From Paguma larvata (taxonomy: Eukaryota > Chordata > Mammalia > Carnivora > Viverridae): a stretch of DNA of 64,000 nt. A model generated the notes under the pieces. It was not told the DNA's origin, did no database searches, and saw only the letters and a list, made by a program, of their open reading frames with translations. A program made the position numbers and the translations under genes. The stretch lies in assembly GCA_030068075.1 (NCBI GenBank), contig CM057836.1, forward strand, positions 70,345,788 through 70,409,787, in the 5' to 3' direction. Below are positions 35,075 through 46,849 of the stretch, piece after piece. Position 1 is the first letter of the stretch. Each line of letters begins with the position of its first letter.

Positions 35075-35149
35075 TTCCCTACGGTTCTTAAAAGCCCAAA
35101 TCTTTGACTTACATGGCTTTGCAAGACTTGGCATCAGCTGTTTTGCTTT

Positions 35150-35490
35150 GTAGCCACATAAGCCTTTTAGTTCACTCAGAATTTCATGTTTTTCTATCAG
35201 GGCTCTGTGATTGCTGTTGCCCCTGCTGAGAACAATATGCTATGCTTTCAGTCCCAATACCTGTTTCTTTCAGATCTCAGCTTAAATCACGTTCTTCAGG
35301 GTAGCTTCCCCTAAAGCCCCAGATTAAATACTATGTTTTCATAGCCCCCCCTAACCTTTTCTTTCACAGCAATCACCACAATTCAGAATTGTATTGACAT
35401 TTTTTAGAGCGGGATTGTCTATTTTTGTTTCTTAGTGCATATTGTACATCCAACACTTAAAGCTCAGTGCTCAGGATTAATGCACTGATA
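35150..35490 (+). repeat. L2 fragment
   Basis: 'TTTCTTTCAGATCTCAGCTTAAATCACG', 'GGTAGCTTCCCCTAAAGCCCCAGATTAAATAC' and 'CACAGCAATCACCACAATTC' follow the L2 3' region. Confidence 0.6.
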
Positions 35491-35846
35491 CACCTGAGTG
35501 GGGATCTTTTTTCTCAATTCCTTTCCTGATATACAAGATTACCATATAAATTTAGTTAAACTGTAGAGTACTTCATGCTGGCTGCAGTCTCTACTTAAGA
35601 ATTCTCAACCATTAGACAGCAATTTTGCTTTGGGTTCTAACATCTTCCTTAAGTTAATATTCTCCACAATGTTTCTTTTCTGTCCAATTCCTAGTTTCCA
35701 TTTTTATTAAACTTTCTCCACAAGATTGATTTATAAGTATTTACTCGAATCCAAATCTCAAGGTTGCAGAATATCTATAATTGAAGTAAATCCACTTACA
35801 CAAAAATTTTGTGTAAGAATCACTTTGTTAAGAAGGGATTGTTGTT

Positions 35847-36724
35847 AATAATCCAGTGAAGAAATGGGCAAAAGACATGAATAGACACTTCTCCAAAGAA
35901 GACATCCAGAGAGCTGACACATGAAAAAATGCTCAACATCCCTCATCATCAGGGAAATACAAATTAAAACCACAATGAGATACCACCTCACACTTGTCAG
36001 AATGGCTAACATTAACAACTCAGGCAACAACAGATGTGGGGGAGGATGCAGAGAAAGAGGATCTCTTGCACTGCTGGTGGGAATGCAAACTGGTGCAGCC
36101 ACTCTGGAAAACAGGATGGAGGTTCCTCAAAAAATTAAAAATAGAACCACCCTACGACCCAGCAATTGCACTACTAGGTATTTATCCAAGGGATACAGGT
36201 GTGCTGTTTCAAAGGGGCACATGCACCCTAATGCTTATAGCAGTGGTATCAACAATAGCCAGAGTATGGAAAGAGCCCAAATGTCCATCAACAGATGAAT
36301 GGGTAAAGAAGATGTAGTGTATATATATATATATATATACACAATGAAGTATTACTCGGCAATCAAAAAGAATGAAATCTTGCCATCTGCAACAATGTGG
36401 ATGGAACTGGAGGGTATTATGCTAAGTGAAATTAGTCCGAGAAAGGCAACCGTCATATGACTTCACTCATATGAGGACTTTAAGACACAGAACAGACGAA
36501 CATAAGGGAAGGGAAGCAAAAATAATATAAAAACAGGGAGGGGGCCAAAACATAAGAGACTCTTAAATACAGAGAACAGAGGGTTACTGGAGGGGTTGTG
36601 GGAGGGAGGATGGACTAAATGGGTAAAGGGCACTAAGGAATCTACTCCTGAAATCATTGTTACACTATATCCTAACTAACTTGGTTGTAAATTTAAAAAA
36701 ATAATAAAATAAATAAATAAGAAA
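35847..36724 (+). mobile_element. 5'-truncated carnivore L1 with ~17-bp TSD
   Basis: Terminal ~880 bases of an L1. The ORF2 C-terminal coding is readable ([21 protein letters not shown]; then [44 protein letters not shown]..; [12 protein letters not shown]), spread over two frames near 36000, so broken. 3' UTR and tail follow. Flanks AAGAAGGGATTGTTGTT (35830-35846) and AAGAATGGATCGTTGTT (36725-36741) form the duplication. Confidence 0.88.
36320..36339. repeat. (TA)n microsatellite inside the L1
   Basis: Ten TA units interrupting the L1 coding remnant. Confidence 0.9.
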
Positions 36725-36954
36725 AAGAATGGATCGTTGTTTATCCATTACATTATGAGGTAAATAAGGCTTCATAACTTGCCTGAAGTTCACTGAAAAA
36801 TGCCTTTACTTTTCCAAGAACATATTTGTAAACAAACTTTTGGAACACAAACTATCCTTAAACACAAGTGTCACATTCTCTGTGTAGCAAATGGCTATTT
36901 TAATTTTCAGGTGACAGCTTCTAAACAGATCTCTACTTAAAATTTCACAAAGCA

Positions 36955-37166
36955 GGGGCACCTGGGTAGCTCAGTTGGGTAAGAGTCCAACTTCTGATTT
37001 TGGCTCAGGTCATGATCACACGGTTTGTGAGATCAAGCCCCACGTCAGGCTCTGGGCTGACAGGGAGGAGTCTGCCTGGGATTCTCTCTCTCCATGGCTC
37101 TCTGCCCCTCCCCCACTCACCCGTGCATACATGTGTGTTCTCTCTCAAAATAAATATACTTAAAAT
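36955..37166 (+). repeat. CAN-SINE
   Basis: Head 'GGGGCACCTGGGTAGCTCAGTTGGG', CT-rich stretch, AAAATAAATATACTTAAAA tail. No clear TSD. Confidence 0.9.
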
Positions 37167-37724
37167 AGTTCATGAATATAATGCTGTTATAAGATTAATA
37201 ATTTTCATTCTTAAAGATTTTCAACAGTTTCACATCTAAGTTTTTGCACTTCGGAGACCTCTACTTCCAATAAAAAAATCAGTATGTTCTGAAGTTCTTG
37301 AGGATAAGACTAAATGTGTTTTAACTCATGTTTTAGTACATTATTTTTCTAAAAATGGTGTAAAATATTTCTTCCCCCTTCAGAACTACTATGAGTTAGA
37401 AGATGAATTCAACAGTGAGAATAAAGCTCTTAGGGAACAAATACTCGACTCCCAAATGACTATGCTTTGTAAATGATTTTGTGTATCAGAGATGCTTTGA
37501 AAGGACGGAGGGCTTAGAGATCGTGGTAGTTTAAAATCAATATGGCTGTCTCATTTTAAATAAACAACTCTACATAGATAATACCATTTAAATTACCAGC
37601 ACAGAACTTCAAAGGGAAGTGGGGAGCTAGGGGGATTAAAATTAAGATGTTGGTTGCAGATTGCTTTGTTTTATAATGGATGTCCCAATCTTTAAACACA
37701 TGTTATTACTAGGTATTGTTGAAG
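37167..37724. other. AT-rich intergenic sequence, no gene seen
   Basis: No exon or clear repeat recognised. Confidence 0.4.
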
Positions 37725-37741
37725 TAACACTACCGCATTTA

Positions 37742-37912
37742 TTTCTATTTTTTTAATGTTTTATTTAGTTTTGAAAGAGAGGGGGGTGGAAGTGGCAGAG
37801 AGAGGGAGACAGACAGCAGAGAGCCTGATGCAGGCCTTGACCTCATGAACTGTGAGATCATGTTCTGAGCTCAAGTCAGATATTTAACTGACTGGGCCAT
37901 CCAGGCATCCCA
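37742..37912 (-). repeat. CAN-SINE with 17-bp TSD
   Basis: Internally shortened antisense SINE. TAACACTAC(C/T)G(C/T)ATTTA-type flanks at 37725-37741 and 37913-37929. Confidence 0.9.
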
Positions 37913-38026
37913 TAACACTACTGTATTTAGAAATAATCCTAGTAATTTCATATTCTACTTGATTTTTCTTATATTTCAAAGTATCTCATATACATGCAAA
38001 TGTATAGGGAAAGAAGTGAATAATCC

Positions 38027-38208
38027 TTTTTTAATTTATTTATTTTTGAGAGAGTATATGTATGTGCCAGAGTGGGGGAGGGGCAGAGAGGGACTCCCAA
38101 GCAGGATATGCACTAAGGGCTCTATCTCACAAACCATGAGATCATGACCTGAGCTGAAAGCAAGTGTCAGGTGCTTAATCTTAACCGATTGAGCCACCCA
38201 GGCACCCC
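38027..38208 (-). repeat. CAN-SINE
   Basis: Shortened antisense copy ending in the complement of the head (GAGCCACCCAGGCACCCC). It is the last interspersed repeat before the FOXN2 3' end. Confidence 0.9.
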
Positions 38209-38419
38209 AGCGAGGGAATAATTTAATTAACACTATTTTAACTTTCGAAATGATTAAAATGGCCTGTAAGACTAGGAAAAACAATGCTCAAAAAAAAAAA
38301 ACTTTAAAAAATTCTGAAATGGAAATTTTATTTTTCACTTGTATGACTTCACCTTTGTAACACCAAAAATACCATTAATACCAAGTGGCTTTGTAATGAG
38401 CCACTTACATCTACACCAC

Positions 38420-38471
38420 CCACCCCGAAAGAACAGAGAAAGCACAAGAATGTTATAAAACAAGGTTTATT
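38420..38471 (-). terminator. FOXN2: FOXN2 poly(A) signal and cleavage region
   Basis: On the minus strand AATAAA (complement of 38466-38471) is followed by a T-rich segment around 38445-38460 and then a TGTG/T-rich and GGGTGGGTGGTGT stretch (38412-38440), the normal arrangement of signal, cleavage site and GU-rich downstream element. It sits where repeat-free 3' UTR-like sequence gives way to SINE-bearing sequence. Other AATAAA sites (for example the complement of 41056-41061) could give shorter messages. Confidence 0.6.
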
Positions 38472-39041
38472 CTGCAATACTTTGTCATAATGAATTGCAT
38501 CTCTTTGGTAAAAATAAACTTTATAAACATTTTAATAATCAGAGATTAGATACAAAAACTAAACATCTGTTAAGTTGCTTTCAATATGAGCAAAGACTGG
38601 CAACTGAGAAGTGGTTCATTTGTGACTGGTCATCTACTGGCAGTTATAACTCAAACTCAGGGCAATTTTTATGCTACATTAGACAAGAGGATAAGGAAAT
38701 CAGTTCAATAACTCAAATTTCTTGAATCAGAAAGCATTCTTACACTTTCATTTAAAAATAAATAATAGTTACACTGAATTGGCAATTATACATTTTTATA
38801 CACTATATGATGGCAACATAATACTTTAAAATTAAGCACTTAGTTTAATAAGAAATGTACAACAATTTTAAAAACAAATTTTGACAATGGCACTGGCAGT
38901 TAGATGCAAAAAAATGTGCTTTAAGAAAAAATGGCAGGTATAACATTAAAATACTCTACTTTGTCTTTCAATAAATATTTTGAGTACATCATTAACATAG
39001 TGAAGTAAACTGTTTAAATCAAAGCTTACACATTTTGAACT

Positions 39042-39062
39042 AACAACAACAACAACAACACA
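39042..39062. repeat. (AAC)n microsatellite in the FOXN2 3' UTR
   Basis: Seven AAC units; reads (GTT)n in the transcript. Confidence 0.9.
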
Positions 39063-40879
39063 AACTATAAAGTATATGTAAACCAGAAAGCCTCAAAGTT
39101 TCTTAATTAAATGCTATGGTCTTCACAAAAGGTTGTTAACTTACTGTAGTATTTAAGACAAAAGTCTTTACAGTTTTGTGAAGTATTCACATCTGTTGCT
39201 TAAATTGCTGGGGAAGGCCTCCTGGTCTACCAAGACACACACATTGCCTCCTTAACACTTTCTCTAGCTTCGAATTCGTGCTAACATATATTTAACTGAC
39301 TACGTACTACGAACCCTTTACATAATGCCTCAGAAAGTAGCAAAAGAAAATATTTATACTTTAAACCTTATTATATACAAGGGAATCTAAGTTAAGAGAA
39401 GTCATGCTGGCTACAGGGAGGAAAGGAAAGGCTCAAAGGTGGAAAAAGGAGGTGATCCACCAATAATTCTTTCCATGAATACAAGTAATGTTTTCTTTCT
39501 CTGAATCTGAAAGGTAAAATAAAATATTAATGAATTTAGTAATATATTGCACAAATAAATTTCGAAAATCTATATTCGAGAAATACTGATTCTATTTGGG
39601 ATGTGAAAGATGAAGATAAATTGTGCTGAGTTAAAACTTTTACTAGAAATCTATTATAAATGGGAATTGGTTGTAACCATTTATATCGATATAAGGCAAA
39701 TTATGTTAGCTTAAATCACAGTCTTAAAATATGCTGGAACATATATTACCTCTCCGAGATTGCCAAAATTTTGCGATTACAATAAAATTTCTTATGAATA
39801 TATTATTAGAATGACAATTTCCAGTTCACAGGACTGGAAATTACTTTCCTTAACTGGGTGGTACTTAGCCCTGTTTTTATCTCAACACACCTGAGGAATG
39901 GGATCATAATACCTATGAAATAATGGGAGAACCATAAATAAAAAGGTACCTCCTCTTTAAAATAACGGTCTTGGTAAATCAGCAAATGGAAAGTGATGCA
40001 ATGAATTCTGTCTAAGAATTAAGTGTAAAATATTGTATGACTTCTTCCCGTTTGTTTCTAGTACGAAAGTGTTTATTGTCCTTGCTAGCGATGCATATTA
40101 ACTTTAAAATTTGCAGGAAAGAGAGCATGAAAAGGGAGAGAAAATCAAGTTTGAAGAGTTACTGTTATTTATATTAAGCCAAAATAATTCTGAAGATCCC
40201 TCTTAAAGTGGGAACAACTCTCCCCCTCCTTAGATCATTTTCCTCTGCCTACAAAGAATAATTGCGAATTGACAGGAACCAGAGAGTATCTGTGGTGCAG
40301 AATTCCAAAAGAACACAACAAACTGGAACCAGATCACTGAAACACGGTTACTAAGGGCGATGCAGAGGGCTGTGGTAAGCAGCTTCAAGATATTGTTAGA
40401 ATGATTTTGATAATCTTTGTACTATACTGTGGTAAAAGCATTTTTTGTGTGTTAATATCGTCTACATTAAAAGGTGGTAACTTGAATTAGCCATTTTCTG
40501 TAGTAGATGTGATAAGAAAGAAGAACAAAAACTGCAAATAACCTCATCCTGCCTACTTAAGGACTATTTTTTGTTATCAACAAATTAAGAAATTACTATA
40601 TTTCAACAGCACCAATTCTATTAATGTGGCTATCCAGGCTGAATTACAATTAACATGAAAACAGGACAGATAATACTAATGTTGTTATCCCTGGCTTAAA
40701 GTTTTGCCAACTGAAAAAGATGTTTTCTTTAGGCTTCTCATTTGACAGTTTTGCCCAAATAAAATTTACAAGTTAAAATAAAAATATTTGTCTCTTAAAA
40801 AAAAACACACACACAAAATCCAAGAAAATGCTTTAGTCATAGAAATAGCTGAATGTAACCAACCCAAATCATGAGCTTA

Positions 40880-40916
40880 TGTGTGTATGTATGTATGTGT
40901 GTCTGTGTGTGTGTGT
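40880..40916. repeat. (TG)n/(TATG)n microsatellite in the FOXN2 3' UTR
   Basis: Imperfect TG run with TATG units; reads as CA-rich in the transcript. Confidence 0.85.
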
Positions 40917-42386
40917 TTATGTACATGTATACGAAATTATCAGAAAAATGAAAACAAGGTCATTGTTATAAAACAATGTATGTACCATGAGATAAACTGA
41001 ACTTTTGGAAAGTTGCTTCCACCACTGTAAAAAAATATATATAATAAAGTTTAATTTTATTAGTATCTTGTGTTCTTTCTAAATAATATATAGTCGAACT
41101 ATAAAAATGATATGAAAAAAATGTCTCGTAGAAGCATATTTGATCAAATACTTAAAATGCCTTACTCAATACACATTTGGAACAGCCATATAAAATCTTT
41201 TAGCATGGAATAAATGGCACATAATATGTATTATACTGTCTCCCCCCAAAAGATGTACTATATAAGATTAATTTTGTATGAATTTTAAAACTCCTGAAGG
41301 TATACTGTCTCTATAGTTTTGTTAAATCTTTTCAATTTCAATTAGGAATACATACAAACTTAATTCATACAAACCTTGGAGAGAAGTTTTTTTCCTAAAG
41401 GGTCTACCTTTATGATGACATAAGTAGTAACTATTCAAAATGTTTATATTAAATTACACTCCGTTCCTACTACAAAATTCTCAGAACGCAGCCCATTTAA
41501 CAAGCAAATGAAAGATTCTCTTATTGCAAAAAGTGTGTCAAAATGGGCATTAACTCCATAACACACTCTATGGCTATATCCTCTCATTGGATTGTTTCTA
41601 TTCAACAAATACAGCTAGTGGCTAAAATTCAAATAATGGTTACAAAGCACTTTGGGAACAAACAAAAGGCCCCAATTAATGTTATGCAGTAGTTGAGAAG
41701 TAAAAAAGAGAAATCAAAGATAACATTGTAGTAGGAATTGGAGTGTTCTTAGATGAAATTATACCACAAAATTGCCTTTTGTAAATCTCAGAACTCTTTG
41801 CTGTACTTTCTGCCTATGTAACCAAAAGGAACTTTCTAGACATCTAGGACCTTTTCCAATTTATACCCAACTTTGTCCATGCTTCAACAAAAAGTAATTA
41901 AAAATAAAAATTAAGACAAAATAAAAAATCCAAATTTCATTCTACTGGATTGCATGTGTCCAGAGAGAAGTACATGAGAAAGACATCAGCAAAAATTTTA
42001 GCTGGATCAGCAACTATAGTTAATTACAGATTGGAAAAGAAAATGAAAGAAGTTACGGAGTTGCCAATTCTTACACTTTAACATATTAACAGAATAAAAG
42101 ATTTTTCCTACAAGTTTTAAGACAGAGGCTGTGGATTTTCTTATATAAAAATTCCCAAATCTTGGAGCCACTTATCACAAAAATTATGCATTTATGACTT
42201 GGCATCATATCTATGATTGGGCATGTTCCTAACAGCAATTATTTAATAGAAATTAAAACATTTGAAATAAACAATTAGCAACCCCCCCAAACAAAAGAAG
42301 TCCATTATGGCTTTGATATCCCTTATAAAGAATTAAGTAGAAGAGTATTGCCACACTTTAAAATAATTTCACACTAATGAGTATTT

Positions 42387-42910
42387 CTATTTTCTCCGCT
42401 GCTTTTGATTTTGTGTCTTTGCAGTACTTATTAAGGAACCCAGACAGGTACGAATTCCAGCAAGGTGGAGCAGAGATCCAGCTGCCTCTTTGAGCTCCTC
42501 ATCAATTTCTTGACATAACTGTTTACGCATCTTTTTGCCTGGCTGCCCTTTTTCAGAGGTATCGGCACAAGCCTGTGACGCATAGCCGCTGTCTCTAAGA
42601 GGATCATCTTCATAATCAACATCTGTATCTTCTTCACTGTGAAATCCTTCACTGCCATCACTTCCCACATGGCTACTCTTTGGGATAAACTCATATGCCT
42701 CATCCACAGAGGACAGAGAAGACACACTAGACCTGGATGCACAGCGCTGTGCTGCCATGCTACTCGCACTGTAATTGTGGTCTTCTTTTGGATCAATGCT
42801 CGTGGCTAAAGAATCACTCCCTTGCAGTCGCATAGTACTGGGATGACTGAATGCATTGCTGTAACTCCTCTTTTTTTGCATTGCTGTTTTAAGAGGAAGA
42901 GGCTTCTCAC
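42387..42910 (-). CDS. FOXN2: FOXN2 terminal coding exon
   Basis: FOXN2 is a nuclear forkhead-family transcription factor. This last exon begins after a 3' splice site (..TTTACAATAG, AG at 42911-42912 on the minus strand). Its first two bases complete a Cys codon split with the exon at 45151. It then reads EKPLPLKTAMQKKRSYSNAF, followed by a Ser-rich segment (ASRSSVSSLSSVDEAYEFIP), an acidic stretch (SEEDTDVDYEDDPL), a basic run (GKKMRKQ) and the end GSLISTAKTQNQKQRRK, stop TAG at 42387-42389. The C-terminal part matches what I recall of mammalian FOXN2 and differs from the paralogue FOXN3. The reading frame is open throughout. The ATG-initiated frame running into 42959 is not the real start, because 42913 upward is intron. 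Confidence 0.93.
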
Positions 42911-43090
42911 CTATTGTAAAGAAAACATCCATCCATAGGTCAAATGCATTTGATTGCAAGAATAGGCCATTTAAACTACTGTATCATTCCTGAGTAGTAA
43001 ATGCTTTAAGTTAGTAATGTTTCATAGGTTTTTGTTTGCTTCTTTTTTTATGCAGGCCATATCTTCCTGTAGGTATTAATTTGAAACATT

Positions 43091-43134
43091 ATTATTATTT
43101 TAGACTTAAAAAAATTTTTTTAATGTTTATTTAT

Positions 43135-43175
<41 letters not shown>

Positions 43176-43342
43176 CATGAGTGGGATGGGGAGCATCAAG
43201 GGAGGGGAGACACAGAATGTGAAGCAGGCTCCAGCCTCTGAGCTGTCAGCACAGAGTCCGACGCAGAGCCCGAACTCAAACTGGGAGATCATGACTTGAG
43301 CTGAAGTCAGACGCTTAACCGACTGAGCCACCCAGGTGCCTC
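43091..43342 (-). repeat. CAN-SINE with 14-bp TSD and (GA)n expansion
   Basis: TAATTTGAAACATT (43077-43090) and TAATTTGAAAGATT (43343-43356) flank it. The CT-rich body has become a pure (GA)n run at 43141-43170. Same orientation as FOXN2. Confidence 0.93.
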
Positions 43343-43639
43343 TAATTTGAAAGATTAAAATCACTTAAGGAAATGTCTTGACCTTTCCATCAAAAATATA
43401 ATTATTTTGAGCTGCTTGGACAGAATGTCTTAATAAGAATCTATCACTATTTAGCTAACCACTTCCTTGTTAATATTTAGGCTTTCCCAACTCTTCACTA
43501 CTATGAAGAACTGCAATGAAATCTTTCTGATGTTTTTTCTTATACATATGCAAATATTTTTCTAGGATACCAAGAAACAAAACCTGTCAAGTAAAAGAAT
43601 ACACACATTTGAAATTATTATTGGTATTTTCTTTTCCTC

Positions 43640-44104
43640 CACTTAATTCATCCATCCCCCCCACCCTCCTTCCCTCTGGCAATCACCAGTTTGTACTTAT
43701 AAACCTGTTTCTGCTTTTTTTGTTTGCTCATTTGTTTGTTTTTCAGATTCCACATATAAGTGAAATCATATGGAATTTGTCCTGTATGGTTTATTTCACT
43801 TAGCATAAAGCCTTCTAGGTGCCTTTAGGTTGTCAAGAATGGCAAGATTTCATTCTTTTTTTTGGGTGAGTAACATTCCATCGTGTATATTTATCACATC
43901 TTTATCCATTCTGTATCGATGCACACAAGCTGCTTCCTTATTTTGGCTATGTGAATAATGTTGCAATAAACACAGGGATGCATGTATCTTTTCAAATTAG
44001 CATTTTTGTTTTCTTTGGGTAAATACCCAGAAGTGGATTTACTGGGTAGTATAGTATTTCTATTTTTAGTGTTTTTTTAATTTTTAAAATGTTTATTTAT
44101 TTAT

Positions 44105-44151
<47 letters not shown>

Positions 44152-44430
44152 CCAAAGCAGGTTCTGCACTGTCAGCACAGAGTCTGATGTGGGGCTCAAT
44201 CTCAGGTACTGTGTGATCATGACCTGAGCTAAAATCAAGAGTGGGATGCTCAGTTGCCCGAGCCACCCAGGCTCTATTTTTAGGTTTTTGAGGAAACTGT
44301 TTCCATAGTGGCTGTATCCATTTGCATTCCCACGAACAGTAGGTTCCCTTTTCTCTACATTCTCATCAATACTTGTTATTTCTTATCTTTATGATACTAG
44401 ACATTCTGGTATGAGATCTCGGTGTGGTTT
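43640..44430 (-). repeat. old L1 3' end (antisense), split by a SINE
   Basis: 'CTGGCAATCACCAGTTTGTACTT', 'TTTATTTCACTTAGCATAAAGCC', 'GGTAAATACCCAGAAGTGGATTTACTGGG' then, after the SINE, 'TTTGAGGAAACTGTTTCCATAGTGGCTG' are reverse-strand L1 ORF2 end and 3' UTR. Confidence 0.78.
44070..44272 (-). repeat. CAN-SINE with 11-bp TSD and (GA)n expansion
   Basis: TCTATTTTTAG flanks at 44059-44069 and 44273-44283. A pure (GA)n of about 21 units at 44108-44149 replaces the CT-rich body. Confidence 0.92.
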
Positions 44431-44760
44431 TGATTGGCATTTGTAATTGGTATTTTCAAAATGTCCTCCAAAATGGTTGTACTAATTTACATCCTACAGT
44501 GTATGACAATATCCAGTTCCCACAATTAACACCTGACATTATCATTTTAATTTTTCATAATCTCATGGACAAGAAGGTAGTATATCAATATTGTTGCATT
44601 TTGCATTTCCCTGACTTCTAGACGAGTTGCATACCTTTTCAAATGTGTATTATCCATATTATTTTCTTGGCTTTTCTGTTGAGCTTTTTTCTTATTTCTT
44701 ACTTGTAGAATCCTTTTAAATACATACACTCAATATTAATCCTTTGTTATATAAATAGTA
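44430..44760 (-). repeat. second old L1 fragment (antisense)
   Basis: 'GTCCTCCAAAATGGTTGTACTAATTTACATCCTACAGTGTATG' restarts the same L1 region read just before, so this is a separate or duplicated piece. Confidence 0.55.
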
Positions 44761-45150
44761 AAAAAAAAAGTTCTCTCAGTGTTTTGCTTGTGTGACTTCT
44801 CTTCTTTGCTTGTGTGTATCTCAAGGGTTTTCCTATTTTCAGGTTATAAATATATTTTCCTACTTATGGCTTTCATTTTGAATTTTAAATCCTCAAGCTT
44901 AATTTTTATACATGCTATTTATTTCTTCGTTTCTTGGTCCATGTAAAAAGATCTATCACAGTAATAGATTGCTCACATACTGCTCACAATTGCTCACCAT
45001 TGCTCAAAGTAATTCAGATGAAAAAAAAAATTTAGTTGGAAAAAGACAATTTTGCCTATAACATTTAAATATTTTGCATTCTAAATTACATTTGAAAAAA
45101 GCACTCACGAAAATGTATTTTAAGAAGAAAAACAGGATTGCTTTGCTTAC

Positions 45151-45219
45151 ATTCTAAAATTCCTTGTTCTATAGAAGTATTTAAAAGCATCATTGCGGTG
45201 GCAGCATCAATATCAGATT
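45151..45219 (-). CDS. FOXN2: FOXN2 penultimate coding exon
   Basis: 69-base exon with acceptor TTTTTCAG (AG at 45220-45221) and donor GTAAGC at 45150-45145. The first two bases complete a Glu codon, then it encodes SDIDAATAMMLLNTSIEQGILE and ends on the first base of the next Cys codon. Its length, a multiple of three, means skipping would keep the frame. The SDIDA motif and the hydrophobic helix-like segment recur in FOXN2/FOXN3 C-terminal regions. The two AG/GT borders and exact phase fit with both neighbours make the call firm. Confidence 0.93.
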
Positions 45220-45327
45220 CTGAAAAAGGAAAACAGTAACAACATTAACGTTTTTTATAAAAGAGGCTATCTTAAGTATTTGCAAAGGTAACCAAAATTC
45301 AGATGTGATGTGTATTCTTTTGCTTAA

Positions 45328-45329
<2 letters not shown>

Positions 45330-45361
<32 letters not shown>

Positions 45362-45362
45362 C
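45330..45362. repeat. (CA)n microsatellite in a FOXN2 intron
   Basis: Uninterrupted run of about 16 units about 110 bases from the exon at 45151-45219; likely polymorphic. Confidence 0.95.
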
Positions 45363-46031
45363 AAAATGAGACACATATTATTCTGCAATCTGTTGTTGTT
45401 CATTTTAAATTATTAACAGTTTTGTGAACAGTACTGAATGAAGGAAAACTGCAAGGTACTAGAGAACGTAAAATTCTTTATGATTATAATAATATTTTCT
45501 TTTCTCTAGCTTCCTTTACTATAACAATACAATATGATTCATATAACATACAAAATATGTGTTCATTGACTGTTTATGTTATCAATAAGGCTTCCAGTCA
45601 AAAGTAAACTATTAGTAGTTAAGTTTTTAGGGAATCAAGTTGTACATGGATTTTCAACTGCATGAGGGAAGAAGGCAGAGGTCAGCACCTCTAACCCCCA
45701 CATTGCTCAAAGGTCAATTGTAATTAACTAAAAATATACATGAAGACATTACTTTTTAGCATTTAAAAAATATCCTTACCTGTGCATACATGCAGTTATG
45801 AAGTACTGCATTAATTACATGCTAGTTTACAGAAGTTTAAAGTATATATACTTGGTCAGTCCAGATCATGTGAATCATTTACAAATGAGAACTGAATAAT
45901 TAATGCTGGCACAAAACTATTAGTAATATTTTCAATCATAATTATAGATGAGCCTATAAGTACTATAGATTTACATAATACATAAGAGAGCAAACATAAT
46001 TACGGATATTCCATAAGAAAAATGGGCTTTA

Positions 46032-46481
46032 CAAATCATGGAAAGAGACCAAATGCCCATCAACTGACGAGTGGATAAAGAAGATGTGGTACATATATAC
46101 AATGGACTACTACGTGGCAATGAGAAAAAATGAAATCTGGCCATGTGTAGCAGCATGGATGGAACTGGAGGGTGTTATGTTAAGTGAAATAAGTCAGTCA
46201 GAAAAAGACAGATACCATATGTTTCCACGAATAGGTGGACTTTGTGAGACTAAGCAAAAACCAGGGGGGAGAGGAAGAGGGGAAAGAAAAAAAAAGACAC
46301 AGAGAGGGAGGGAGATAAAACATAAGAGACTCTCAAAGACTAAGAACAAACTGAGGGTGAGGGGGGTGAGGGAGGGGGGAGAGGGGGTGACGGGCATTAA
46401 AAAGGGCACATGTTGGGATGAACACTGGGTGTTACATGTAAACCAATTTGAAAATAAACTATTATAATAAAAAAAAAAAGA
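46032..46481 (+). mobile_element. 5'-truncated L1 with exact 17-bp TSD
   Basis: Terminal ~450 bases of a carnivore L1: ORF2 end (MWYIYTMDYYVAMRKNEIWPCVAAWMELEGVMLSEISQSEK in one frame), G-rich 3' UTR, 'AACCAATTTGAAAATAAAC' end and A tail. AAGAAAAATGGGCTTTA is duplicated exactly at 46015-46031 and 46482-46498. The exact duplication and readable frame point to a recent insertion, antisense to FOXN2. Confidence 0.93.
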
Positions 46482-46849
46482 AAGAAAAATGGGCTTTAAA
46501 AGGCTGAGAAAATCAGCAGGTCTACTCCAGATAAAGTCATTATGCTCTCATATCTACTTTACTGAAAGTTCCTCTCCATTTTGGTGATCTATTATTCTGA
46601 ATAACTGTAATTAAATAAAAGTGAAATGGTACAATCTAAATGTGAAGAAAAAGAAAATATTTAGAAATTTTAGATTATAAAGGATGTTTAAAACAAGATT
46701 CGGATTTGAAACGTCCCATTTGTATCTCAAAGCAAATTCAAAATTTCTATCTCAAAGAAAATTGTTACCCCAAAGTTTTCCATTTTATTTACAGTATCTA
46801 ATTATAAAGTTATTCTAGATATTAAGGCCATAAGGGTATTGGTTTGTCT

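Larger units (their letters stand above)
38450..42386 (-). other. FOXN2: FOXN2 3' UTR (inferred)
   Basis: About 3.9 kb directly downstream of the FOXN2 stop codon. It is AT-rich and contains no SINE, L1, L2 or MIR copy, in strong contrast with the sequence either side and as expected of a long conserved 3' UTR. It contains many ATTTA-type pentamers, an (AAC)n run at 39042-39062 and a (TG)n-rich run at 40880-40916. The extent rests on the poly(A) signal and the lack of repeats, not on transcript data. Confidence 0.6.
42911..45150 (-). other. FOXN2: FOXN2 last intron
   Basis: GT donor (GTAAGC, complement of 45145-45150) to AG acceptor at 42911-42912. Holds two SINEs and old antisense L1 pieces. 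Confidence 0.85.

Noticed and set aside
35921..36317. Two overlapping ORFs (125 and 107 codons) resembling a real protein
   Set aside because: The residues are the L1 ORF2 C-terminus, split over two frames inside a truncated L1, not a host gene.
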